Shown here: piece by piece, positions 52,901 through 61,445 of the stretch
Numbering within the stretch: the stretch's first letter is position 1
How the letters are laid out: each line of letters opens with the position of its first letter
The notes under the pieces: generated by a model
What the model was told of the DNA's origin: nothing
What the model saw: the letters and a program-made list of their open reading frames with translations, nothing else
Database searches by the model: none
Translations under genes and position numbers: made by a program
Assembly (NCBI GenBank): GCA_051531935.1
Contig: JAOPTR010000008.1
Location: 75,205-139,204 of the forward strand
DNA length: 64,000 nt
DNA from: OCS116 sp051531935
GTDB taxonomy: Bacteria > Pseudomonadota > Alphaproteobacteria > Rhizobiales > OSC116
Direction: 5' to 3'

Positions 52901-54064
52901 GTGAAACAAAATCCAAAAAATAAGTCAGATATTGTAATTGAGAAAACCAAAAGACCAGATGCAGAAAAATGGCTCATTCCAGTTGCATCCGTTGGCTCAT
53001 GTATTTTACTGTCAATCGCACTTCCCAACCTCATTGAAGTTTCTGGTATAATGGGCGCTCTAAAGATTGCAGCATTGGCAACTACAACAGGCATAATATC
53101 ATATAGCGTCAACAAATTTGCTATTGAAAAAGGAACAAAATATTTTGCGCGCGGTTACACTGGCGCAGGCATTGCTAGCATAATCTCAATGACCCTCATT
53201 GGGGCAGCTCTTTTTGGCGCCACGTATGCGGGCTTAACCATAAACGGTACTGAAAAACTACGTTTACAAGAACATGGCATTGCTTACAGTCAATTTATTG
53301 GCGAAAGAAGTCTAAAAGCAGCCGAAGCTGCACGTACACTTCCAATTATTCGCTCAATCAGTCAAGACCTTGAAGAAAAGGCTGCCTGTGAAAAGAAAAA
53401 CAGCTGTGTCTCAGGTCGTGGTAACGGGGGAGTTGGAACATTCTCCAAGATATTACAAGTTCAAGCAGGCAGTGCTAAAAATATAGCCGTACAGCTTGAA
53501 ACAGGCGAAGAAACAAGACAAAAATCGATTTCAAATCTAAATCAACTTCTAGATGATTATCAAAATAACCTTGGCAACCCTGACATTGATATTGATAAAA
53601 AACGTCGTCAGGCGGAAAAGATAAGTGCCAAAATGAACCAAGAAATTAGCATTCTTGATGAAGCCCTTCCAACAATATTTCTTGGGGCATATGCGGATAA
53701 TCTAAAAAAAGGTATTGATGTTCCTAATCGACCTTTAGCAACTCAACACATAAATAGATTGTTAAATAAAAATGGGCAAAGCCTTGCTGTTGTTCTTGAG
53801 AGTATTGAAAAGGGTGATCAAAAACGCCCTATTTTCCCAACAGAAGCTGGCGTGGGTGACACTTTTACCTATCTTGGTCACTTCGCCCCCATAAGCTTAC
53901 TCACCTTCATTATAGAGCTTGTCTGGCCTATTTCACTTTGGATTTACACCTTAATTGGCTTGAAGTGGGTTAATCATCTTGAAATCATCCGTATTGAAAG
54001 AGATGCCGCTGTTTTGCGTTCAAATAATGTTCGCAAAATCAATTCACCTCGTGGAGGGAAATAA
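52901..54064 (+). CDS. Membrane protein of the conjugation-associated cluster
   Basis: 387 residues: three hydrophobic spans at the N-terminus (about 24-120), a large soluble helical middle (130-310, coiled-coil-like), and one or two spans near 325-355. Starts after AAAGGA. Not recognised. It heads a tightly packed five-gene set (overlaps of 1-8 bases) that includes the VirD4-like coupling protein, so it probably belongs to the DNA-transfer apparatus of the element. Confidence 0.6.
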   Translation: MKQNPKNKSDIVIEKTKRPDAEKWLIPVASVGSCILLSIALPNLIEVSGIMGALKIAALATTTGIISYSVNKFAIEKGTKYFARGYTGAGIASIISMTLIGAALFGATYAGLTINGTEKLRLQEHGIAYSQFIGERSLKAAEAARTLPIIRSISQDLEEKAACEKKNSCVSGRGNGGVGTFSKILQVQAGSAKNIAVQLETGEETRQKSISNLNQLLDDYQNNLGNPDIDIDKKRRQAEKISAKMNQEISILDEALPTIFLGAYADNLKKGIDVPNRPLATQHINRLLNKNGQSLAVVLESIEKGDQKRPIFPTEAGVGDTFTYLGHFAPISLLTFIIELVWPISLWIYTLIGLKWVNHLEIIRIERDAAVLRSNNVRKINSPRGGK

Positions 54065-54597
54065 TGCCTTACGACACGAGCAACCTACCAATCAGCGGCG
54101 GCGTGATCGTCGCTGGTTTGGCTTACGTAGCCCTAACATATTTTGTCACCGCAGATGTTATCGGCGAGCGCACCATTGCTAAATCCGATTGGAATAAGCA
54201 ATGCACCACCCATTTACGTGCCTTGATTTTGAATGATGTTCCGCAACAAGAATTCATTCCAAAACTAGATTGCAACTCCATCATGGGATTGTTTGGAGCA
54301 CAAGGCAGAGCCGTTTGTAACAAGCACGGCAATCCAAGTTTTAATCTGCCGTTTTTAGATCAACTCAACGATCAGAAACGCCGCGTGAATGAATATAAAC
54401 AGAAACGTCTTCAATCTACGGCCTCGCAGGTCGGCTCAAAATGTGATTGTGCCGTTTCTGTAAGCCTTGAGAAGAACCGCAGCGCATGGGCTCTATATGC
54501 TGGATCAGCGCGATTGGTTACACCCCATTCCGTCAAGAATTTTAGCTCTGAATTGCAATCTGCATTGAACTCATCTCATTGCGCTCCAAATAAATGA
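54064..54597 (+). CDS. Small membrane-anchored protein, transfer cluster
   Basis: 177 residues with one N-terminal span (GGVIVAGLAYVALTYFV) and a soluble domain with five Cys beyond it, including CDC. Its start overlaps the previous stop by one base and its stop overlaps the next start by four. The topology suggests a periplasmic domain. Unknown family; assigned to the transfer cluster by operon structure. Confidence 0.55.
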   Translation: MPYDTSNLPISGGVIVAGLAYVALTYFVTADVIGERTIAKSDWNKQCTTHLRALILNDVPQQEFIPKLDCNSIMGLFGAQGRAVCNKHGNPSFNLPFLDQLNDQKRRVNEYKQKRLQSTASQVGSKCDCAVSVSLEKNRSAWALYAGSARLVTPHSVKNFSSELQSALNSSHCAPNK

Positions 54598-54983
54598 AAG
54601 TAATTATCATGATTTTAGGATCAATATATATTAACAATAATGCTGTCATCACTCATCGTGATAGCTATGTGCTAAACAATCTCTCTGTCATTAGTGTTCG
54701 AAGACCCTTTATTGGTTCTGCGCTTCTATTAGGCGGTGCATTTATGACGTTTGGTTATTCATTTTCTGATCTACTTTATCAAAATGAAATCACCACAATT
54801 GTTGGCGCGTCCATCACAGCAATAATCGCTGGCTGGAATATTGGTCAACTTAAGCTCCTATCGCGTGATTTGCGCGGCAGTGAGCTTTCTGGAGCAATAT
54901 GGGGATCATTTTCTGATCTTAATCGCACCCGCACAAAAATTGTAATGCAGCTCGGTAATATTGATGAAGGGGAAAATAAATGA
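54594..54983 (+). CDS. DUF6232-like membrane protein, transfer cluster
   Basis: 129 residues with a short beta-rich start (IYINNNAVITHRDSYVLNNLSVISV) followed by two hydrophobic spans (about 40-55, 65-85). The arrangement resembles small DUF6232-type proteins found in mobile elements. ATGA overlaps on both sides. An internal ATG at 54609 is an alternative start. Confidence 0.5.
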   Translation: MKVIIMILGSIYINNNAVITHRDSYVLNNLSVISVRRPFIGSALLLGGAFMTFGYSFSDLLYQNEITTIVGASITAIIAGWNIGQLKLLSRDLRGSELSGAIWGSFSDLNRTRTKIVMQLGNIDEGENK

Positions 54984-55288
54984 ACCCTTCCGACAATTCA
55001 TTTGGCACAACCATTCAAATCAATTCAAAATTTCTATTCGCTGCTCTGTGTCTTTTCATTGCCTATATCTCATGGCCGACAGAAGCCAAATATTGGGGCT
55101 ATGGCTTCATTAGCATTTGCATGGGGTTAGCCTCCATAGGCCTCATCATTGATGCCATCAAAATGATGGTGAAGCTATATCAGCGCAAAAAAATTATCGC
55201 TGAATATATGAAGCAGGGCAAAAAACCCAAATCATCAAAAATCGCATCTGAGGATGCTTTAAGAAAGGCAGGTATGTTCGATGTCTAA
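54980..55288 (+). CDS. Small two-span membrane protein, transfer cluster
   Basis: 102 residues with two spans (FLFAALCLFIAYISW and YGFISICMGLASIGLIIDAI) and a basic cytoplasmic tail (QRKKIIAEYMKQGKKPKSSK). Directly upstream of the coupling protein with an 8-base overlap. Because that coupling protein lacks its own membrane anchor, this protein could supply it; this is inference. Confidence 0.55.
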   Translation: MNPSDNSFGTTIQINSKFLFAALCLFIAYISWPTEAKYWGYGFISICMGLASIGLIIDAIKMMVKLYQRKKIIAEYMKQGKKPKSSKIASEDALRKAGMFDV

Positions 55289-56660
55289 TGATAAACGCAT
55301 ATTGGGGATTACATTTAACGGCAAGGTGTTATTTGATCCCTACCCCAGTACCTCCTCAATTATTTACGGGGCAACTGGTGCAGCTAAAACAACAAGCGTT
55401 GTTGTTCCTGCCGTTGAATCTTTACTTTCTAACAACAAATTAGCCTTGATAATTAATGACGTAAAGGATGGTGAAATCGCTGCACAGATAGGCGAATGCT
55501 GCCAAAAATATAACCGTCGATTTGGTGTTCTAGATGATTTCAAAGTCCTTGGAGAAGATTATCCATATCGGCTTTCTCTCAATCCCTTTGGCTCAATTGT
55601 TTCTACTCATAAGAAAAACCCTACTGATGTTCTCTATGCCATTGAGGCAGCCTCTCAGGCTCTCATTCCTGAGCCTCAAAACGATAGCAAAAACCAATAT
55701 TTTAGAGACGTTCCGCGCGAAGAAATAGATCTAGGCGTCCGTATTCTATTATCGCATCGTCCTGACATGGTTACACCAGGAGGGCTTAATGCCCTCATGG
55801 GTGATCCTGAAGTTTGGACAAGTGCAGTGAATATTGCAGCCGAAGAAGGTGACCCAGCTTTAATGGCACGGGCTCAACAGTCCATCGCCATGAGAGAAAA
55901 TGATCCTGAACATTATTTTCAACATAGCCGCGCTGCCGTTACATCTCTTCGCATGTACGAGCCAAATTCAACACTTCACCATGCTGGGTTTGATGCCGAC
56001 ATCACCCATGAACAAATACTCAAAGGAAGTTATGTTTTTTGTTTGGTGCAACCGCAGCAACACACTGCAAGATTAGGATCTCATTACGCACTACACTTTA
56101 ATAGCTTCATGGATGCTCAACTCACGGGTAATTCTGGCAATGCTTTATATATCCTCGATGAGCTTTGCAATGCGCCCTTAAAACCTGCTGTAGAGCGGGT
56201 TACAATCCAACGCTCCTATGGTGGTCGAAGTCTATATATAGCACAATCACGCGCCGATATTGAGCGCAAATATGGCGTGAAAGAAACCACAATATTAGAA
56301 GAGAATTGCCCCGTCATTCAATGGCTCAGTTTCACAAGCTTTAGCGAGGCTGAACGCGTTTCAAAAGCCATGGGCGAACAACAAAATGTATCGCAATCCA
56401 TTGGGTTTAATTCTGACAAGCTAAATTTCAGCAATAACATTAATACAGGCAAAGAACGTTTGTTCGCCCCTGACGAATTAATGAACCTTAATCCTGATGA
56501 GCAAATTATTTTCATTAAGAGTGTTGGTTTCATTCATTGCAGAAAGCTATTCCAAAATGAAATCGCCCCCTATTGCTACGACCTCGCTGACAACCCTCTT
56601 GAGGGCGGCAGGTTAAAACCCAACCCTAAAATCACCCTAAGCACTGGAGGCCAATCATGA
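55281..56660 (+). CDS. VirD4/TraG-like type IV coupling protein lacking membrane anchor
   Basis: 459-residue DNA-transfer ATPase. Walker A is GATGAAKTT (30-38), Walker B ALYILDEL (288-295), and an arginine-rich sensor region lies near IQRSYGGRSLYIAQSRADIE. Canonical VirD4 proteins have two N-terminal spans before the P-loop; here it begins only ~28 residues after the start, so the anchor is missing and may come from adjacent small membrane proteins. It would hand the relaxase-DNA complex to a helper conjugation pore. Confidence 0.85.
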   Translation: MSNDKRILGITFNGKVLFDPYPSTSSIIYGATGAAKTTSVVVPAVESLLSNNKLALIINDVKDGEIAAQIGECCQKYNRRFGVLDDFKVLGEDYPYRLSLNPFGSIVSTHKKNPTDVLYAIEAASQALIPEPQNDSKNQYFRDVPREEIDLGVRILLSHRPDMVTPGGLNALMGDPEVWTSAVNIAAEEGDPALMARAQQSIAMRENDPEHYFQHSRAAVTSLRMYEPNSTLHHAGFDADITHEQILKGSYVFCLVQPQQHTARLGSHYALHFNSFMDAQLTGNSGNALYILDELCNAPLKPAVERVTIQRSYGGRSLYIAQSRADIERKYGVKETTILEENCPVIQWLSFTSFSEAERVSKAMGEQQNVSQSIGFNSDKLNFSNNINTGKERLFAPDELMNLNPDEQIIFIKSVGFIHCRKLFQNEIAPYCYDLADNPLEGGRLKPNPKITLSTGGQS

Positions 56661-56914
56661 AGCCCCGTTTTCTTAATGTCAGATATTTTGTCTGGCTCAT
56701 CGTACCACTTACTGTCTACGGCTTATATTTGATGCTCGGCCTACCGCACATGATTTGGTCACGCACTTGGATTGACGCAGGGCAAGGATTAGATCCATTT
56801 GCAAGCCGTCATTACACCCGATGTTCCTATGTTGGATATTATGGCAGGAAAAGCATTCCAGCCATTAATGGCAAATGCAGCTTGGCAATCTTCTACAAGC
56901 AGGAGGACGCGTAA
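56657..56914 (+). CDS. Small membrane protein after the coupling protein
   Basis: 85 residues with one span (YFVWLIVPLTVYGLYLMLG) and a short soluble tail with two Cys. ATGA overlap with the coupling-protein gene makes it the last gene of the transfer cluster. The family is not recognised. Confidence 0.5.
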   Translation: MKPRFLNVRYFVWLIVPLTVYGLYLMLGLPHMIWSRTWIDAGQGLDPFASRHYTRCSYVGYYGRKSIPAINGKCSLAIFYKQEDA

Positions 56915-56917
56915 ATG

Positions 56918-57172
56918 TCACTCCACCAGCTTCAACCATGGCGTCACTTCGCGACGACGCAGACCATGTCTTTCAGTCAATTCAAGGCTAACAAACATTT
57001 TGAGCACATCAAGCACAGTTGCCTCATCAATTACACCAGTGGAGATTTGTTCATCACAATGATCGCGCGGTTGCAACACAAGATTATATGGCTGCACTGC
57101 ATACCAGAAGCCTTGGTAATCCATAGGTTCAACCCACGATTCAACATCATCAATATATTTAAAATTTTTCAT
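56918..57172 (-). CDS. Small hypothetical protein
   Basis: 84 residues, acidic, with protein-like composition (MKNFKYIDDVESWVEPMDYQ...). It reads better than the overlapping plus-strand frame, which has the His/Phe-rich look of antisense sequence. No good ribosome site is visible, so it stays tentative. Confidence 0.45.
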   Translation of the reverse strand: MKNFKYIDDVESWVEPMDYQGFWYAVQPYNLVLQPRDHCDEQISTGVIDEATVLDVLKMFVSLELTERHGLRRREVTPWLKLVE

Positions 57173-57234
57173 GGCGAAAGATTATCAAAGTTTAACTTCA
57201 AAATACAAATCTAATCAGAAAAGTGAGTGCCAAC

Positions 57235-57720
57235 ATGGCTTACAACATATCAGATGAACTCAGACATAGTTTCGGTTTGGCAAGCCTGCAACGTGAAGCG
57301 TCAAAAATCTTGACCGCCAAAGAATGGAAAGACTTTCAAGCGATCCAAAAGAAATACACCGATATTGGGAGGTCTGAACATCGCATTTATGAGTTGGAAT
57401 ATACAACCCGTGTCGAAGTTGCCAAAAAGCGCCTCATTAATAAAGCAGGTTCAAAATCCAAAACATTTAATCATCCATGGGCGCGTAATGATCGGTTTGA
57501 TAAATCAGCAATAAACCGCCAAGCCCATAGGCACGTCCGCAATCAGCACATGCAGCTTATGTCTCATCTAGATGCACAAAAATACAATGAAACTAAATCC
57601 CTTATGGACAGTTCCAAGAACCGCCGCGCTCTAAAAGAAAAGCCCAAACGTGATTTTAACCGCGCCGCTGATCGGCGCAAAAATATAGATCGAAGGCAAT
57701 CACCTCAACGAACTAGATAA
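57235..57720 (+). CDS. Basic hypothetical protein of the mobile element
   Basis: 161 residues from the ATG (a GTG at 57223 is possible). Strongly basic, with Arg/Lys/His-rich stretches (NRQAHRHVRNQHMQL, NRAADRRKNIDRRQS). It may bind nucleic acid, perhaps as a transfer or excision accessory factor. No family recognised. It lies between the transfer cluster and the recombinase pair. Confidence 0.5.
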   Translation: MAYNISDELRHSFGLASLQREASKILTAKEWKDFQAIQKKYTDIGRSEHRIYELEYTTRVEVAKKRLINKAGSKSKTFNHPWARNDRFDKSAINRQAHRHVRNQHMQLMSHLDAQKYNETKSLMDSSKNRRALKEKPKRDFNRAADRRKNIDRRQSPQRTR

Positions 57721-57858
57721 TGGTTATGTCATTTTTGACCGAAAATTACCTTCAAAAGTTCATTTATTACAACTATTTCTGCCAAATATGTCGAGTAACC
57801 TACCTTCAAATAAACCTGATAAGACATAATTTAATACACAGTAAAAAGGATAAAACAA

Positions 57859-58050
57859 TTGACCAATCGAACTTCAAAAGCCAACTATAGAGGAAAGTAT
57901 GCGCCGTATTCCATCACGCCGCCATCCAATGCTGCCTCTATGGCCTTTGTTAGGTTCGCGGCACGGGTCTTAGCAGAACGTGATGACGCAATATCAGTAG
58001 AAGCTGATATTAAAGCGCTTAGCACAAAATCTGATAGGAGCGCCCCATGA
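57859..58050 (+). CDS. Small protein coupled to the serine recombinase
   Basis: 63 residues, starting with TTG after AAGGA at eight bases. Its stop overlaps the recombinase ATG by four bases. The basic N-terminus (NRTSKANYRGKY) suggests DNA contact; it may be a recombination directionality or other accessory factor, which is inference from position. Confidence 0.5.
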   Translation: MTNRTSKANYRGKYAPYSITPPSNAASMAFVRFAARVLAERDDAISVEADIKALSTKSDRSAP

Positions 58051-59819
58051 CCAAACAACCTACCGTAGCCATTTATGCACGATATTCATCTGACAACCAA
58101 CGCGATGCTTCTATTGAAGATCAAGTCCGCATCTGCCAAGAACGGGCGGAACGTGAGGGTTGGATTGTTTCAAAAATATATACAGATCATGCTGTTTCAG
58201 GCGCATCATTAATGCGTTCTGGAATTCAGCAACTCATGCAAGATGGTATGGCAGGTAAATTTAATATTATAGTAGCAGAGGCCTTAGACAGGCTTTCTCG
58301 TGACCAAGAAGACATTGCGGGCATTTACAAAAGATTAGAATTTGCAGATGTCAAAATGTTCACTCTTTCAGAAGGTGAAATCTCAAGCTTACATATCGGC
58401 CTCAAAGGCACAATGAATGCAATGTTCCTAAAAGACTTAGCCGATAAAACCCGCCGTGGTTTACGTGGTCGTGTCGAACAAGGAAAATCTGGTGGTGGAA
58501 TTACATACGGTTATGACATTGTTAAAAAAATTGATGCCAATGGTGAATATATCAAAGGTGAAAGAACCATCAATAAGCAGCAAGCGATAGTTGTTAATCG
58601 CATTTTTACTGATTATCTGCGAGGCATTTCGCCAAGAGCCATTGCCCACCAACTTAATAAAGAAGGTATTAAAAGCCCATCTGGTAAAGGTTGGGGCGCG
58701 AGTACAATTTACGGAAATCGTCAACGTGGCACAGGCATATTGAACAATGAACTCTATATTGGGCGCATGGTTTGGAACAGATTGCGCTATATTAAAAACC
58801 CTGACACTGGTAAACGTATTTCCAGACAGAACCCAAAAGAAGAATGGATTATAAAAGAGCTTTCTAAGCTTGCTATTATAGACATTGCCTTATGGGATAA
58901 GGTCAAAGAAACTCAAGGTGAAATCAACCGTTCAGATACTGCCCTACATAAAAAGAACAGACCGACATATTTACTTTCTCATCTGGTTGAATGTGGCTGC
59001 TGTGGTGGTGGTTTTTCAATGATTGGCAGAACCAATATAGGTTGCTCTACACGCCGCAATAAAGGTACGTGCGACAATCACCTCACTATGAACCGTGAAG
59101 AACTGGAAGCCGCTGTTTTAGATTCACTCTCAAAGCATCTAATGAATGATGAACATTGCGCCGAATTCTGTAAGGAATACACCAGAAGGCGCAATGAGTT
59201 GCGCCAACAGCGCAATTCATCCCTAAAGTCACACAAAGATGAACTAAGAGAATTAGAAAAACAAGAAGACAAAATGATCCAAGCCATTATGGACGGGTTT
59301 GCCAATGAAGAACTTAAAATTCGTATGAATAATCTGGAGGCCAGAAAAAACGTTCTTAAATCCCTATTGGTTGAACAGAATGAAGATAAAGTACTATTTC
59401 ATCCCAATATGGCTGATCGTTATCATAAAGAAATCAGAAACCTTGTGGGTATATTGAATGAATCAGACACAAGAACCGAGGCAGCGACCTTATTGCGCTC
59501 CTTAATCGAAAAGATAGTATTAACACCGACTGAGGACAATGAGAGCCTTACTGTCGATTTAATTGGTGATTTGGCTGGTATATTGTCTATTGCCACAAGT
59601 AGGGATAAACGGACTATTAAGTTCGATTTGTCTGAACATCAACCTGTGCAGGAAACGGCTGAATTTAGCGGTTCTCCAAGCGACTTAAACTCTAAGTCTG
59701 TAGAACAACTAGTAATGGTTGCGGGAGTGCGCTCTAAGCGCCAGTTACGCTCTAGTTCTAATGAACAAGAGGTAATGGTTGCGGGGGTAGGATTTGAACC
59801 TACGACCTTCAGGTTATGA
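58047..59819 (+). CDS. Large serine recombinase (integrase of the element)
   Basis: 590-residue site-specific recombinase: resolvase-type catalytic domain with Ser14 in YARYSSDNQRDASIEDQ, a recombinase domain (about 165-270), the zinc ribbon CGCC...C...C (about 315-345), and a coiled coil (about 370-425). The last ~16 codons (MVAGVGFEPTTFRL and stop) are translation of a tRNA fragment, so the native C-terminus has been replaced or extended by the attachment site. A repeat of the same stretch (VMVAGV) occurs 20 codons earlier. Confidence 0.93.
   Translation: MTKQPTVAIYARYSSDNQRDASIEDQVRICQERAEREGWIVSKIYTDHAVSGASLMRSGIQQLMQDGMAGKFNIIVAEALDRLSRDQEDIAGIYKRLEFADVKMFTLSEGEISSLHIGLKGTMNAMFLKDLADKTRRGLRGRVEQGKSGGGITYGYDIVKKIDANGEYIKGERTINKQQAIVVNRIFTDYLRGISPRAIAHQLNKEGIKSPSGKGWGASTIYGNRQRGTGILNNELYIGRMVWNRLRYIKNPDTGKRISRQNPKEEWIIKELSKLAIIDIALWDKVKETQGEINRSDTALHKKNRPTYLLSHLVECGCCGGGFSMIGRTNIGCSTRRNKGTCDNHLTMNREELEAAVLDSLSKHLMNDEHCAEFCKEYTRRRNELRQQRNSSLKSHKDELRELEKQEDKMIQAIMDGFANEELKIRMNNLEARKNVLKSLLVEQNEDKVLFHPNMADRYHKEIRNLVGILNESDTRTEAATLLRSLIEKIVLTPTEDNESLTVDLIGDLAGILSIATSRDKRTIKFDLSEHQPVQETAEFSGSPSDLNSKSVEQLVMVAGVRSKRQLRSSSNEQEVMVAGVGFEPTTFRL
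59716..59787. repeat. 60-bp-spaced duplication of the attachment core
   Basis: GTAATGGTTGCGGG occurs at 59712-59725 and again at 59772-59785; about 25 of 31 surrounding bases agree. The second copy is the tRNA 3' end. Both are in the reading frame of the recombinase. Two attachment-like cores 60 bp apart suggest an old tandem insertion or an arm site. Confidence 0.6.
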
Positions 59820-59822
59820 GCC
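59776..59822 (-). tRNA. Partial CAU-anticodon tRNA (3' 47 nt only), att fragment
   Basis: The minus strand reads from CTCATAA (anticodon loop with CAU) through a perfect T arm (GTAGG-TTCAAAT-CCTAC) to CCCCGCA and ACCA. The 5' half of the tRNA is absent: sequence to the right diverges after position 59822. It is therefore the duplicated end left by integration into a tRNA-Met or tRNA-Ile2 gene, not a working tRNA. Confidence 0.85.
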
Positions 59823-60160
59823 GTCAACGCCATACCTTAACTTATTGATTTTATAATATATAAATTGATTTAAAATTAAAATGTGCCACAGAATGTGCCA
59901 AATTAGACAATCTCAATGTAATTCGAATTAGTTTCAGTTGCCCATTGCAACTGATATTATAAACATCATTATCCCAGAACAATTCACCTCACAATACTGC
60001 TACATAAAAGTCACACAAATAAATAATAGTAACTTATTTTCATTTTTAGATAAATTTCTCGCGACCTAATTAGAATATATAGGGAGGGCAGTAATTTCAC
60101 TTTTCTCTTAAACATCGAAAAAGGCGTTATTAACGTCTATATTCAACATAAGGAAAATAA
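59823..60160. other. Gene-free AT-rich junction
   Basis: No gene. It begins right after the tRNA fragment and contains ATGTGCCACAGAATGTGCC (a short direct repeat of TGTGCCA/ATGTGCC near 59881-59900). It probably includes the end of a second element and the promoter of the next gene. Confidence 0.4.
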
Positions 60161-61405
60161 ATGCGAGTTAAAATTCATAGGGGCACAAAGGAAATCGGCG
60201 GAAGTTGCATTGAAGTAGAAGCACAAGGCAAACGCATTCTACTTGATTTAGGACTACCATTAGATAGAAAATCTGATGATCAATCTATATACCCCAAAAT
60301 TGATGGCTTAACAGGCGACGAAGATTTATTAGCACTCATTTTATCGCATGGGCATCAAGACCATTGGGGCTTAGCTCATTTGGCTGGCAAAAACTTGCCT
60401 GTTGCTCTTGGTTCGGCAACACTTCGTATTTTCAAAGCAGCAGAACCATTTTTACCCACTCCCTACGTGCCATTTAAAACAGTGGAATATTCTAGCGGCA
60501 AGTCGTTCACATTTGGACCATTCACCATCACACCACATTTGGTCGACCATTCAGGCTATGATGCCTATGCGCTTGAAGTACAAGCTGACGGTAGAAAATT
60601 ATTCTACTCGGGTGATTTTAGAGCACATGGTCGCAAAGCTTCATTATTTGAGCGGATGATCGCTAACCCGCCTAAAGATGTTGATGTATTGTTGATGGAA
60701 GGCTCAACATTAGGTAGATTAAACGCTGATCATAAATTCCCAGCCGAAGCTGATATTGAAGACAAGTTGGTAGATATTTTCAACGACACCAAAGGCATGG
60801 CATTGGTAGCAACCTCCGCTCAAAACATAGATAGAATGGTCAGCATGTATCGTGCCTGCAAGCGCACAGGCCGCACTCTTATTATCGACCTTTATGCCGC
60901 TGAAATTTTACGCGCAACAGAGAATAAGAGCATTCCTCAATCAGACTGGCCGCAAATGGCTGTTTATATCCCTCAATATCAACGCATTCGTATTAAAAAA
61001 GACGAACGATTTGATTTGCTTGAACCGCATAAGAAAAACCGTATTTACAAAGAGGACATGAAGGCTATGGCTCATAAGACCGTCTATCTATTTCGCCCTG
61101 CAATGCTACAGGATTTAGATAAAGCTGATTGTCTTAATGATGCCGTCGCTATTTGGTCACAATGGGATGGATATTTAAAACAAGAGACTGGTATAAAAAC
61201 CGCTGCAAGGCTTGCCGAACGAAACATTCCACTTGTGCACGCCCATACCTCTGGACACGCAAGCATCGTTGATCTGAAACGCTTTGCTAAAGCTATTAAT
61301 CCAAAGTCCATTGTGCCAATCCACACATTTGAAGCCAAGGATTTTCCTAAATTATTTGGCGATCAAGTTCAGCTCAAAAATGATGGCGATTGGTGGGATG
61401 TTTAA
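60161..61405 (+). CDS. Metallo-beta-lactamase/beta-CASP protein, RNase J-like
   Basis: 414 residues. The MBL metal motif is SHGHQDH (62-68), with H130 in VDHSGYDA and D152 in SGDFRAHG. The beta-CASP part has HTSGHAS and PIHTFEA near the C-terminus, as in RNase J and related RNA nucleases. It is shorter than RNase J (about 550 residues) and lacks its C-terminal domain, so it is a paralogue of accessory type. AAGGAAAA precedes the ATG. It is followed 40 bases later by a PD-(D/E)XK-like protein. Confidence 0.85.
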   Translation: MRVKIHRGTKEIGGSCIEVEAQGKRILLDLGLPLDRKSDDQSIYPKIDGLTGDEDLLALILSHGHQDHWGLAHLAGKNLPVALGSATLRIFKAAEPFLPTPYVPFKTVEYSSGKSFTFGPFTITPHLVDHSGYDAYALEVQADGRKLFYSGDFRAHGRKASLFERMIANPPKDVDVLLMEGSTLGRLNADHKFPAEADIEDKLVDIFNDTKGMALVATSAQNIDRMVSMYRACKRTGRTLIIDLYAAEILRATENKSIPQSDWPQMAVYIPQYQRIRIKKDERFDLLEPHKKNRIYKEDMKAMAHKTVYLFRPAMLQDLDKADCLNDAVAIWSQWDGYLKQETGIKTAARLAERNIPLVHAHTSGHASIVDLKRFAKAINPKSIVPIHTFEAKDFPKLFGDQVQLKNDGDWWDV

Positions 61406-61445
61406 TAATTTATAGATTTAATTCAAATAAACACAGGGAAAAAGA

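Noticed and set aside
56915..57214. Plus-strand 99-codon frame opposite the small minus-strand gene
   Set aside because: His/Phe-rich composition typical of antisense; the minus frame is more protein-like.
59776..59822. Functional tRNA gene
   Set aside because: The D arm and 5' acceptor strand are missing; only the 3' half from the anticodon loop is present.
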